Source: Adiantum capillus-veneris (lineage: Eukaryota > Streptophyta > Polypodiopsida > Polypodiales > Pteridaceae). Taken from it: 64,000 nt of DNA. The DNA is taken from assembly GCA_014529385.2 (NCBI GenBank), contig CM043944.1, forward strand, positions 54,667,768 through 54,731,767. Reading direction: 5' to 3'. The notes beneath the pieces are model-generated. The model did not search any database, had not been told where the DNA came from, and saw nothing but the letters and a program-made list of their open reading frames with translations. The translations under genes were made by a program, and so were the position numbers. Every line of letters starts with the position of its first letter. Position 1 is the stretch's first letter. Positions 21,039-32,699 of the stretch are shown here, one piece after another.

Positions 21039-21230
21039 TTACAGGGCCCAAAAGTGAGTCCAACTTTCTCCTAATGGGAGAAATTGATCCAACGTAAAGT
21101 GCATAGGAGTATTCATCAATTCCTCAAGAAATGCTCCTGAGCCCAATTCAAAATTCACCACTTTCTTCATCTGTGTTAGAGCCCCATTTTTCCAACTATT
21201 GTAATGAGCCCATCTTGTAAAGCATATCAA
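21039..21230 (-). pseudogene. Possible further 5' exon of the transposase-like gene
   Basis: A minus-strand frame with balanced composition (MKKVVNFELGSGAFLEELMN, then FTLDQFLPLGESWTHFWAL) ends just where E1-related sequence begins to the right. It has no recognised domain. I place it with the downstream gene only by strand and position. Confidence 0.35.
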
Positions 21231-21249
21231 ATTCCCATTTTATGTCAAA

Positions 21250-22085
21250 GATGTCTTATCATTTTGATCCATTCGTCTGGGTTATGTAAAGATTAATCAG
21301 TTAGTCAGGACTCAGATTTTTTCACACTTTGTAATAATGAGTAAGAGAACCCCATGTACATTTTTGAGCTAAGGTGACTAAAGTATAAAAGTCACCTTAG
21401 AACCATTTTTGAAAAACATTTTGAATATTAATTATGTGTCGTACGAGCCAGAGAGAGGGAGAGAGAGAGAGTGAGTGTGTCTTATCCTCTTCGCTACGTA
21501 CTTCTCCCTCACCGGATTCACGACTTGACTACACCATCGCGGTAGTCTCTCCGAGAGCTACGCACTCACATTTTCGAGCTGTTCGCAATCGATCCTTCCT
21601 CGAGCTTTTTTTGCTTGTAAGTAGCACAAACAGTGTCTGTTTTCAACAATCAGGTGCTTTATGGAATGAGAAAGAGATTAGCTACACATAGATACTCATA
21701 AACTTAAGTTTCGCCCACTTTTGGATTATGACATGTTAGTCTATCGCGACTGTATTCGAGATAACTAGGGTTCAAATCTGGTGAGATTAGACTTATAGGT
21801 AAGTATATTCTAGTGAGAGGATGGTGCCTAGTAAGTTTGATGTGATTCCGAGTTCATTGGAAGTGTAAATGGTGTTATGAGCATCTAGGGATAGAGTGGG
21901 TTGCATTCTCCCAAAGTTAATGATTGATGCATCATAAAAGTGCGTATGTGTAGATTGGTCTCAGCCTGACAAGCTAACGAGATTGCCTACGTGCACCTAC
22001 GGGTTAGTCGTGTCATCGGATGATAAGTATGTTGTCTGTGTCGTGCTCTTGAGTATGAACAGGGGAGTAGTCAAGCCCTAAAACA
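21250..22085 (+). repeat. E1 5' LTR-like region
   Basis: The segment has a TATA-like box, a GA-rich tract, and ends CTAAAACA directly before a primer-site motif, as an LTR does. I could not find its left boundary, and no clear match to it exists at the 3' side of E1, so the LTR pair is not proved. A half-copy of the leader palindrome (AGTCTATCGCGA) lies at 21738-21749. Confidence 0.5.
21369..21400 (+). promoter_or_regulatory. TATA box inside a perfect 11-bp inverted repeat
   Basis: CTAAGGTGACT (21369-21379) and AGTCACCTTAG (21390-21400) enclose AAAGTATAAA, so TATAAAAG straddles the loop and right arm. A GA-rich tract at about 21450-21475 follows. This is the likely promoter of E1's 5' LTR. 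Confidence 0.5.
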
Positions 22086-22105
22086 TTGGTGCCGTTGCCG
22101 GGGAC
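22086..22105 (+). other. E1 primer-binding site
   Basis: TTGGTGCCGTTGCCGGGGAC follows the LTR end ACA. This is the Athila-type primer-site sequence common in plant gypsy elements. Confidence 0.75.
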
Positions 22106-22852
22106 ACAAGACCTTAAGTAGGGAGATCTACGTCACTCGTGTGATGGTTAGCTTACTTTAGTTTTCACTAGAGAGAGCTGAAACTTTTAGAACAAGATCC
22201 AGGATAGAGTATCCTGAGGTCTAGTGGATAGCCAAGAAGCCTCTGTCTTGCCGAGGGTCTGCGACTAGTTAGATTTAGTTAAGTAGGATAATGTGGAGTT
22301 ATGGTTTTTGGTTTTGAGTGCTTGTTATAGTTGTGAAGAAATAGAGTAGAAAAACGCTGTAAAAACGCAAAAAACAAACAAATAAGAAGAAACAATAAGG
22401 CTGTTTGCTTGCCTTGAAAGCAAAACCCACCCCATATACCCTTGAAGGGGGTGAAAAGAGTCGACATTGAAATTTATGATCCAACACTTGAGAAAACATA
22501 AAAATTGCGACCAAATCCAACAAAAAAGAAACAGGTGATTGTCATAAGGAAACACTAAGTGAACCTAAAGAGGCCAAGAAGAGATATTGAACCATTAGCC
22601 TAGGGTAAACTGACTGTGTCATGAGTTATGACCGATGTTCACAAGTTTAAGATGAAGTGTCATCAAATTTGCATCACTTTAAGTGCAATGGAGTTGTGAA
22701 TTGTAAGAGAAAAGTGAAATTTGTGAAGTGCTTGAGTTTAAGGTCAAAATAAGTCCAAACTTCATAAAACTTGGGGAATAGACTTATATGGGCACAGGGA
22801 ACAAGACTATGCAAAAACAGACAAAAAATTAAATCCCCATTGCTCTCTGCCT

Positions 22853-22870
22853 AGTCTATCGCGATAGACT
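22853..22870. repeat. Leader palindrome AGTCTATCGCGATAGACT (E1, 1)
   Basis: Perfect 18-bp palindrome. Confidence 0.95.
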
Positions 22871-23149
22871 GATGAAGGTGGTGATTGACTAGCAACAAGG
22901 AAAAAACCTTTATACCACAGGTTTAACACATCAATACAAGGGTACTCACAAAAATTGAGTGAAATTGAACACCATCTTGACCACAAAACTTCAAAACTGG
23001 TGTTTAGAGTCTTAATTCAAAGACAAGGGCAAGAAGTCTTTGACCAAATGTCCAAACAATGTCAAAATTGGTCAATGCACTACATAAGGGGAGGCTGAAC
23101 CAACTGTGGAGAAAACTTGAGAAAAATGCTAAAAAAGGAGAAAATGCCA

Positions 23150-23167
23150 AGTCTATCGCGATAGACC
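23150..23167. repeat. Leader palindrome (E1, 2)
   Basis: Same 18-bp motif with the last T changed to C, 297 bp after the first. Confidence 0.95.
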
Positions 23168-23447
23168 AGGGAAACTGCTGTTGGGGAACTTTTCTTTTAA
23201 ATTTCCCCTAGGGAGAGCTTTATAAGGGCCTATATAACAGACACACCAAAATTCAAGGCATTTAGATCACTGAAGGTCAATCTGAGGTTCAGATAGAGAA
23301 TCAAGCTCTGACTGAAATACTAAAATGGGACCAAAACCCAACCCAAGTGTCCAAACTTCCTAAAACTTGAGGGATATGCTATAGAGGGTAACTGAAACTC
23401 AAGGGTAAAGTCACAATTTTGAATTGACTTGTGCTGAGAAAATTGTC

Positions 23448-23465
23448 AGTCTATCGTGATAGACT
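23448..23465. repeat. Leader palindrome (E1, 3)
   Basis: AGTCTATCGTGATAGACT: one C-to-T change in the central CG, 298 bp after the second. Confidence 0.95.
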
Positions 23466-23747
23466 AAGAAAGTAGTGATTTAGACACATTTTGCAATTTG
23501 TGACTATACTGCTAGGACATACTCTCTATATAGATCCCAACCATCACTTCATATTTGAAATTGGACCACCAGAAGACTGACTAAGTGGTTGTTGTATATA
23601 CTTGAAAGATTTTTTGGTAATTCAGGGAAAACCCTTGTGAACAGACTAAGCATCCTTGTGTAGATCCCAGAAGGAGATCATCACAAAGCCACACAGGAAG
23701 AAGGAGTCCAGGTAAGCTTTAAGTTTGCCAACCCAACTTTCATTCTT

Positions 23748-24670
23748 ATGTATTTAAGGTCAGGAGCCTTTGTTAAGTCGGGATCTAAAAGTGTCAAAAG
23801 TCAAGTAAGCACCACGTCCACCGAAGAGAGTGTAACTCAGACGAGACTAGACCCATTAGCGCCAATCATTGAAGAGGGTAGTGATACTGACACTTCGTCG
23901 GAAAAGTCCTTCTTCATGATGGGGAGTCAACAGCCAGGAGGTTTCAACGGTGAAGGACCAATGCCAGGGGGGAGCACCTCCCTACATCCTTTAAATGAAA
24001 CCAAGTTCACTATAATCTTCTTGGAAGAAACTAACTCGAGGGGAGCCTTAGTTTATTCTGACTATCGGGGACGCAAGTGTATTTGTATTGAAGAAAGACC
24101 GGCTCAGAGACTAGAGATAATTTGAGTCTATGATGACGGAGACAGATTCCGAGACGAAAAAGGGGAACCACTATCTGATAGTGAGTAACCCTGAGGATTA
24201 CAATAGATATGGGGATAACGTGGCAAAAGGGAAAATGGTTTCAGAAACCCAAGAACCGCCTCCTAACATTGATCAACCTGGAGCGCTTTTTATGTGTGAT
24301 AAGAAAACAACCACGGTCCCAACCTATAATGAGAATGTAGGGATTTACAAGCATGAAAGCGAGGGAATAGTCTCTTACTTTCGATGCAAGGAACCCTACC
24401 CAAACGAATTAAGAAAAGACAAGGTTCTTTTACTTATTTTCTTATGAAACTGTTATGGGGAAGTATATTGTTTTTGTTGACAGATACGGGCGAGAATACA
24501 AACGTATTCTCCCAGAAGAGGTTGAAAAGGCAATAGTTCCGGGAGCATCGACCTATGGCCCCGACGAAGTACCAAGAGCCACCTACACCCCTAGAAAGTC
24601 GACAAATCCCTTTTCAGAATATTATGACGCTACCTCACATTCTACCCGACAACCGACGTCTAACTACTAG
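23748..24670 (+). pseudogene. E1 N-terminal gag extension
   Basis: Three consecutive frames (23748-24125, 24130-24447, 24455-24670) form one conserved region upstream of the capsid domain, matching E2 at 38865-39650. Both begin with M-Y/F-LRSG. Both share FRCKEPY or YRCEDPY and a RYGREY or KYGRRY motif near the end. Frameshifts and stops separate the pieces. It has no function that I recognise. Some Tat-branch elements carry an extra ORF before gag, and this may be a counterpart. Confidence 0.65.
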
Positions 24671-25047
24671 GATCAACCAGCTACTCAGCCATCATTGCAG
24701 GCATGGCTTCGACAGAGTGCTACATTAGAACAAGACCGAACCCGAGAGGGTTATCAAACCACATGAGGGTTAAGGGATTTACAAGAACCAGCACTCTATG
24801 CACAGTATCAAGGAGAGAGTAAGCCAAAGACTCAGGGGTCAACTGAGCCTGGAAGATCACCCCGAGAACGAGTTCGGAGAGATGAACCATCTCTCGCGAG
24901 AACTGTTAGAAATTATGGATTAGGAGCACCATTGGGAGAGGAACCTGGACACTATAGAAGACCAGAGGAGGTATATCAACTAGTACGGGGAGATCCCATG
25001 ATGAGATTTGTAGACCATCGTAGAATTAGACCTTCTCAAGTGCAAAA

Positions 25048-27726
25048 ATGGGTAAACAAGAAATAAGCAGGGATCCGAGAGATCATGTAGCAGCCTTTGT
25101 GCGTGTAATTAGAGTTGAAGAGGTGTTAGAATTTCCTACCCAATTTGCAGGATTCGGTTTAACCTTAGAGGATGATGCTGCTACATGGTTTGACTCGGTG
25201 GAGCGAAGGGACTTTCAGTCTATGGAGGAATTGTTTGACGAGTTTATCGAGGAATTCTCACAAAGGGGAATAGCTCATAATACAGTCTCACAAATCCATA
25301 AATTCAAACACAAAGATGGAGAGTCTGTGCGAAATGCAACCCTCCAATTAAAAAGATATGTTAAGTTCTGCCCCGTGGAAGAACTGCCAACTCAGTCCAG
25401 ACTTATGCTTATATTTATTCAAGGACTAAGGAATGCAGATCTTGAAAAGGACTTACATATGAAAAGGAGCACGACGTTGAATGATTTAACCAAGGAAGCT
25501 CTATACCTTGTGGACAATTGTGCGGTCTACAAAGAGGGTAAGTTCAAGAATCTTGACGATGATTCTTCCTCGCAACAAAGCGGAAGCAAGTCTGCTAAGA
25601 CAACACTGAAAGGAGAAGTAGTGGTGAGCCAAGAGCAGCTTGTAGAGGAAGTGCTTAAAAAGATTAACTTGTATTCCAAATTACAATCTAAACAACCAAA
25701 ATGGTGTGCGATTGAACAAAAATGGACAAACCATGGGATGGAGGAGTGTTATTATAACAAGGGATATGTGAGAGAACGACCACATGCTCCGCAAGCTCAG
25801 GCGACATCCCCTCAAATCCCACCGATGCCTAGATATCAGACAGGCAACCTACCAGGACCTATAGGTGTAGAAAGACCACAACCAGTTTTGGGACAACAAC
25901 CACCCCTACTAGGATTACAACTAGTCCGCATAAGATACACACCCACACTAACTGAGTCGGATGAGAAGGATTTGTTACCTATGCATGCATACTACGACGA
26001 GCCCAATGGATATGCAGCGAGCTCTGTCTATTATCCACCGGAAGAACCCTCTACACCAGAACTATGGAGCATGATAGGAAATACAGGACCACCAACGGCT
26101 GCACAGACAGTGGGAGAAGGGCGATATAGCCTGGATAAAAGAACATTGTTGTTCATAGCCAACGGAGGCATGAGCGGGCAAAGAATTGCACACCAACAAA
26201 GAGGAGCTCCAGGAGCACCTCAACAGCCTAAAGGACCATGCTACAAGTGTGGTGGAGACCATTGGCTGAGGGACTGCCCTCATGATGAAATCATTAGGGT
26301 CAACACATATTTCACGGAGTGTGGAATTACTCACTTGATCCCTGATTGCCCTAAAAACCGGAGCAAAGGAGCAAAAACTACCTTGAATATGCCGGGAGCG
26401 CTTCCTTCCAGTGGAGGGTCAGAAAACGAAACTCCGATTCCTGGTAAGGTCTTGACGAGAGCCCAAGCAAGGAAAAATGACAATCAGCCCAAGAGTAACG
26501 ATGAAAATCAAGAAGAAATCAAGACTGACAATTCTAGCATTAGTCGCGATAATCCTTGGAAAGAACTAAGAGCAAAAATCAAAGCTAGACGTGAGCGAAA
26601 ACAAAAAGATGTAGAAGCTGAGCTAACGATAGCTCGAGAGCAACTTAAACAACAAAGAGAGTCCGACTCTCTAAAATCAACGGAGGGACCAAGAAGTGCA
26701 AGCTCACGAGGGTTGGTATTGGTAGATAAGATCAATGAACCCTTATATGCAATCTTGCAAGCATACGAAGCAAGATTGAAGAACAGACAGACTCTAGAGC
26801 AAAGGTGGATGACATATCCATATCCAGAGATTGAAAAACAGAGACTAGAGATGTGCAAACAGCTGATTGAAACAACACAAGCTTTACTAGAGCCTCCACC
26901 TATGGAAGCGGGAGATAGAGTAATCAAACTACCAAACAATGAAACACCTCACAAAACCGAACAAAGGATACCCGACAAGATAGAAAACGTTAAATCCTTG
27001 CCGAATGTAGAGGATGCAAGAGACATGCCTAATAGCACTGATAAATCACTGAAAGATTTTCCACCATATTCCCCTATTGTGGAAGAAAATTGGCCTGAAG
27101 AGTTATGGGAAAGGGTGCGAAAAGCTCAAGAAAAATATGAGACAAAAACAGTCGAGTCGGCTCCTTTCTCGGAGTTGAACTTGAATAAGCCTCCATGGGA
27201 TTTAGACGTTAAATCATTTCAAGGGGATAATGGTTCAGTTGCATCCGAAGATAGAAGACCAGAATCACTCAGAACTTTGCCATCATATATGGGGGACTAT
27301 GAGGCAAGGTCAGAAATTCGAAGAGTACCTTCTCAAAGAATAGGTGGGTCAAATCAATTGGACACTAAAATCCTGACAGACTTGTTGACCACTCCGGTCA
27401 AGTGTACAATCACATTGGCAGAATTGTTAAAAATTAGGCCAAGCATGTGGACGAAAGTGGGAAAATGTCTTGAAAAATTTGTCATAAGGAGACCTCTTAA
27501 GTTCTTCGAAACCGAGCTTAATGACACAGAACCGAAGAGAGTCAACACTAGACCAGTGCCACTCAACAAGGTAGGAGAGTATTGTGAAGGTGAAGATGGA
27601 AACACAACCCTACCAGTTGAGTATAACGGCATAGAGACTAAGGCAATACTTGATAGTGGAACTGGCATTGCCATTGCGACCAAAATGCTATGGGAAAATG
27701 GGGAAACCAGTAATACGAACAACTAG
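25048..27726 (+). pseudogene. E1 gag capsid, nucleocapsid and protease 1
   Basis: The 892-codon frame opens with a gag domain (FAGFGLTLEDDAATWFDSVE, then EFSQRGIAHNTVSQIHKFK). A conserved CAIEQKWTNHGMEEC motif follows near residue 230, then knuckle CYKCGGDHWLRDC (about 26239) with a related cysteine-poor second copy. A lysine/glutamate-rich coiled region leads to the retropepsin, whose active site AILDSGTG is intact (DSG at 27652-27660). A one-base loss in an A-run near 27690 throws the frame out at the end. Capsid and nucleocapsid package the RNA; the protease cuts the polyprotein. Confidence 0.85.
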
Positions 27727-28706
27727 AATGAAATTGTAACTGGCGGATGGGCACGTAGAAAGGCCTATAGGATTGCTTGAGGCAATTGTGGTATCTTCCT
27801 GTGGCATAGAGTACGAACATACCTTTGCCATAGTAGATTTCGGCAAGAAGAAAAACTATGAAATTATCCTTGGTAGGCCGTTCATGAGGCAACTCAAAAT
27901 GGTGCAGGACTTGAGGTATGATTATTTGTATATAAGACATGCTGAAACTACTACACGCGTAAACATGAAAAATCATAGCTACCATGATTTCACGAGAACC
28001 CCTGTGGAAGAATTTGACTCAGCCACCATTAGTGGATCAAAAGTCCCAGCATGGCTTTGTAAGAAAAAGGAGATATGGGTGTGTGGGGCATCTCAATGTA
28101 GTGAATTTGATCACAATCAAAGGACACTAGAGAGGGTCTTGGAAGACGATGCATATATACAAGAACCTTTTCCTGAAGAGAAGCTCGAACCCCTAGAATG
28201 GTCTCAAATTTTGGCTACATTGGATGTATGTGTCAATGAAGTCACTCCCACCAAATTTTGTGATGAGAATGGCTACGATATCATACCATACTACATGTTG
28301 AGCAAAATTGTGGAGGAGGACGAGAACGATGGAGGTACTGAGAATATGAGGATCAATAATAGAAACGAAACTTGAGCTTAAGATAGTGGGCTATGTGGAC
28401 ATCCCCACTAAAGAAATCAAGCAGGAGGGAGAAGAATTTTATGATTCTTCTGATCAAAGTGAAAACAAGGATAATGTGGATGACGAGAAGTCAGAAAATA
28501 TGGAGGGAGACGACAATCAAGATCAAGACAATGACGTCTTCTACAATTTCCCAAACCAAAGTGAGAGACGCCAAAAAAGATACAAGAGTAAACGACACCA
28601 TATCAGTCCACCAACCAGGCTGAGACCCGTGCCGGAGTTTAAGGGTAAGACACATTTCCTTATGAACATTCATGCTGTTGATTGTGCTAAGGATAAAGTG
28701 TCATGA
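27727..28706 (+). pseudogene. E1 protease C-terminal half and linker to RT
   Basis: After the frameshift the sequence continues with the protease flap and second motif (IILGRPFMRQL at 27865), then a linker with TLDVCVNEVTPTKFCDENGY that is conserved in E2 and E3, then acidic sequence. A TAA at 27737-27739 stands where E2 and E3 have CAA. Another stop at about 28373 separates two linker pieces. The linker is of unknown function. Confidence 0.75.
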
Positions 28707-28862
28707 AGATTTCTTAAGGTTGTTGAAGACTCAAGATTTAAGTCCAGAGTGTTGAAACCTAAGAAAACCAGCAAAGCAAAAAAAAGAGTTGCAACAGAAA
28801 AACTGAATGTCTGTGGTAGTCCAATTATGACGAAAATATAACGGAAAACGAGATACAATGAG

Positions 28863-29700
28863 TTGAAACAAAAAATAAAAAATGTATGGATAACTGAAAT
28901 GGAAAGTAGCGATGGAACGAACGCTAGTGATGGGAGTAAAAAGATAGATGTACCTCCTCACTATTGTAAGTGCACCATTCAAGAAAGAAGATTGGTGGTT
29001 CAGCAACCAATGAGGGAGCCAAAATCAAACGAGTCCTACGATGGGCCAGAGAACGCCAAGAAAATAGACTTAGCAGAAGCCAGGAGAAAATCCTCGACCT
29101 GCTTACATTGCCACAGATCTAGGTCGAGAAGAAGAGGACTTACTGATCAAAACACTTAAGGAATTTCAAGATGTATTTGCATGGTCGTACAAAGATTTGA
29201 AGGGAGTGGATCCTAACATTTGTGAACATTCAATCCCTCTGAAGTCTGATGCAAAGCCAAGCAAACAACGCCCATACACGTATAATGAGACATTCGCCAA
29301 AAGGATAAAAGAGGAGATAGACAAACTTATGGAGGCTGAATTTATTTATGAGATAGAGCACACGGACTGGGTGTCCCCGATAGTGGTGGTACCCAAGAAA
29401 AATGGGAAATTATGAGTGTGTGTGAATCTCAAGAAGGTAAACGCAGCAACAATAAGGGACAACTACCCTCTTCCTATCACTGAACACGTCCTGGAACGAG
29501 TAGCAGGCAAGCAAGCCTATAGATTTATGGATGGATTCTTTGGTTATAACCAATTGGGGGTCAAACTAGAAGATCAATACAAAATAGCGTTTGCAACAGA
29601 ATGGGGAATATATGCGTTTAGGGTAATGCCATTTGGCTTGACCAATGCTCCAGCCACATTTCAGAGATTAATGACACACGCTTTTAAAGAATATTTGTGA
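28863..29700 (+). pseudogene. E1 linker and RT fingers/palm
   Basis: 29197-29700 carries the RT: WVSPIVVVPKKNGKL, then after a TGA (29413-29415) VNLKKVNAATIRDNYPLPIT, and FGLTNAPATFQRLMTHAF. A TGA near 29698 cuts it just before the active site. In E2 both stop positions are arginine codons (AGA). The upstream piece (28863-29159) is the linker with the DVPPHYCKCTIQERRLVVQQ segment shared with E2. Confidence 0.85.
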
Positions 29701-29706
29701 AAATTC

Positions 29707-31548
29707 TTGGATATTTACATGGACGACTTATGTGTCTATTCTCTATTGAGAGAAGACCATATAAATCATCTTAGAAAGGTATTCGAAAAATGCAGAACGT
29801 ATAGGATTTGCCTCAACCCAAAAAAATGTGTATTCATGGTACGACAAGGTAAAATCTTAGACCACATAGTGTCGGATAATGGAATTACCACTGATGAAGA
29901 CAAGGTAAAGGTGATCATAGAATTGCCAAGACCAAACACTGTACGAGAGGTACAATCATTTATGGGACATTGTGGATACTACCGACGTTTTATCTACATG
30001 TACGCTGTAATAGAAAAACCCTTGTATAGTCTAATCACGCTCTTCATTTGGACCAATGAATGTGAGGAGTCATTCCAGAAACTAAAAGAGGCACTGGTAT
30101 CTGCACCAATTCTAAAAGCACCAGATTGGTCAAAGATCTTCCATGTACATGTAGATGCTTCGGCATTTGCAATAGGCTGTATATTAGCACAACCAGATGA
30201 GGGTAAGACGGATTTTCCAATCAGTTATGCTAGTAGACAACTCAACAGTGCAGAAAAAAATTATACTACCACTGAAAGAGAAGGATTGGGTATGATATAT
30301 GCGGTAAAGAAATTTCGGCATTACTTACTCGCTAACAAATTCACATTCTTTGTAGATCATCAGGCACTCTTGTACTTAGTAAACAAACCTTGTAACACAG
30401 GACGAATTGTAAGATGGTTCATTGTGCTGCTGGAATTTGATTTTACGGTAGTAGTTAAGAAAGGAAAAACTCATCAAAGAGCAGACCACCTTTCTCGATT
30501 ACTACATGGCGAAAAAGCTATCGGGGTAGATGATGATCTCCCTTACGCATATCTGTTTAATATACAGATGGTACCAAAATGGTCAGAGCAAATTATTCCG
30601 TTGCTGACATATGGGATGAATCTTGACGACAAACACACGGTGGAAGACGTTAGACAAGCACGAAATTACACAATGCTTGCGGGAAGAATGTACCATCATG
30701 GAAACGATGAAATTCTAAGGTTGTGTATAGGCCCTGAGGAGTACGAAGCGTATCTAGAGGAGGCCCATACACAAACAGGGGGATTCCATAGAGGAAATCA
30801 AATGATGTATGAACAATTAAGAAGACTTGGAGTGTATTGGCCAGGAATGGCAGGCGATGTAGCTAATTACATCAAGAAATGCGACTTTTTCACATCCAAT
30901 ACCACTGTGGATTATGCCACATTATACCAAGTGACAGTAGCACCCGCATGGAGTCATGCTATTGTGGAATATTTGACTAATAAGGAGCTACCCGGAGATT
31001 GGTCTAAAGCCAGACAAAAGGATTTACAAATCGAAGCGAATAGGTATACCCTCATTAGTGAGCAATTGTATAAAAGAGGAACTGATGACCAGTTGAGGCT
31101 AGTTCCTCATGAAAATGACGATTTTTCATTATTCGAACAAGCTCACGCAGGCATAGCAAGAGGTCATTTTTCAGCAGAGAGAACCGTAAAAATAATTATG
31201 GTTGCAGGTATATGGTGGCCAACCATGATTCAAGATGCAGCAGAATTCGTGAAAAGGTGTGATGAATGTCAACGCACTAAGGTACCAGTTAAAAGAGACG
31301 AAATGCCTTTAAGACCAATGATGAGTGCTCGAGCATTCGCTAAATGGGGATTGGACTTTGTTGGTCCTATCACTCCACTAGCGTATCGTTCACAAGCACA
31401 ATATATCATACTGGCCACGGATTACATGACCAAATGGGTGGAAGCAAAAGCCACAACAAAAGCAGACGCTAGAACCACATCACAATTCTTATATGAATAT
31501 GTGTTTACACGTTATGGCCTTCCAATCGAGCTGGTGAGTGATGGGTGA
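29707..31548 (+). pseudogene. E1 RT active site, RNase H, duplicated H2C2 module and integrase core (first part)
   Basis: YMDD is at residues 4-7. RNase H has Asp150, Glu190 and Asp217. Two tandem linker-plus-zinc modules follow. Module 1 (about residues 287-395) has H354-x6-H361-x30-C392 with the last cysteine replaced by Phe395. Module 2 (410-521) is complete: H480-x6-H487-x30-C518-x2-C521. The integrase core begins WGLDFVGPI (Asp550) and reaches ELVSDG (Asp612), where the MITE interrupts it. The polymerase copies RNA to DNA, RNase H removes the RNA, and integrase inserts the product. Confidence 0.88.
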
Positions 31549-31801
31549 AAGCATGAATAGGTGGAATGATATTTAAGCTATTAGATAGCATATCACAAAA
31601 ACAATCTTGTGGAAAAAAGAAGACAAACTAAATAAAATTTATAAGTGATTGCACTTCTATATTTTATTCTTTAAGAGCTATCCATTGACATATATCATGA
31701 TATAAATTTTATGTGAATTCATGTCTAATTGTAGGCCAAAGTTTTTGATAGTAGGTGTCCATGGACACAGCTATTTGAGCCACCATTCCATGCTTTCACC
31801 C
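31543..31801. mobile_element. 259-bp MITE with GGGTGAAAGCATG ends
   Basis: GGGTGAAAGCATG at 31543 and CATGCTTTCACCC ending 31801 are exact inverted repeats. TGAT flanks both sides (31539-31542 and 31802-31805). It splits E1's integrase between LVSDG and the DRGTHF-type continuation, and E2 has no insert there. A 4-bp duplication does not fit the commonest plant MITE classes; Sola-type elements make 4-bp duplications and are one possibility. Confidence 0.85.
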
Positions 31802-31805
31802 TGAT

Positions 31806-32657
31806 AGAGGGACACACTTTGTAAATGAAGTTATCCAAAATCTCTTAAATGAGTTTATGGTAATTCATCGCAAATCTGCACCCTATCATCCACAAGCCAA
31901 TGGCCAAGCGGAAGCGACCAACAAAATATTGTGCACAGTTCTTACAAAACTGGTTAGTGAAACAAGAACAGATTGGGATCAGATGCTCTATTCGGCATTG
32001 TGGGCTTATCGAGTTGCATATAAAACAACACTCAATGCTACACCATTTAATATGGTATATGGGTTAAATGCAATATTGCCTATTGACTTTCTAATCCCCA
32101 CACTAAGGGTAGCCACACAATTGGACTGGACGGGGCATGAACTTTCAGAACGGTTAGAGGACCTTGAAAAATTAGATGAGTTACGACTCAATGTTGTAGC
32201 GGCCATATATGCAAAAAAAAGACAACCGAAAGAGTTTTTTGACAAACATGTCAAGAACAAGGACTTTAAAACGGGCGACTATGTCTTAGTATACACCCTT
32301 AAACAGCATGCCAAAAAGCTAAAGAAAAGGGGAATGGGGCCTTGTTTGATCCAAGAAATATCATCCAGCGGAGCAGTAAAATTGTCGACACTAGATGGAA
32401 AAGAAATGCCGAACTGGATCACTGGGTGTCGTTTAAAAAAATATCATATACCTTTAACACCGGAAATGTTGTTTCAACTGCATTATGGAAAAACCTATAG
32501 ACTGGAACAACAAAGAATTCAGGACCAGACACAACAAGAAGCAAAGGAACGGATTGCTAAACGAAAGCAGTTTCTCAGGACAATAAACATGGTCACCCCA
32601 ATGATGACTAACGAATATCCTCTTTCAACATCCCTAACAATCGAAGCGGATATATAA
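31806..32657 (+). pseudogene. E1 integrase core (second part) and C-terminal domain
   Basis: The integrase resumes with HRKSAPYHPQANGQAEATNK, holding the catalytic Glu. A lysine-rich GDYVLVYTLKQH segment and a SSGAVKLSTLDGKEMPNWIT segment follow, as in gypsy C-terminal domains. No chromodomain is visible. The frame ends at 32657, and the next domain begins just downstream, as in E2. Confidence 0.85.
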
Positions 32658-32699
32658 AGCGACGAATTAGAAAAGACCATGACAGACCTTAGGGCTCAG

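Larger units (their letters stand above)
22106..23747 (+). other. E1 non-coding leader with palindromes and a splice-donor-like site
   Basis: There is no reading frame of note over 1.6 kb. Degenerate units of roughly 300 bp each carry one palindrome with core ATCGCGAT (22853, 23150, 23448). Repeated phrases such as CCAAACTTC.TAAAACTTG recur. AG|GTAAGC at 23711/23712 stands shortly before the gag ATG, and the same motif precedes gag in E2. Confidence 0.7.
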
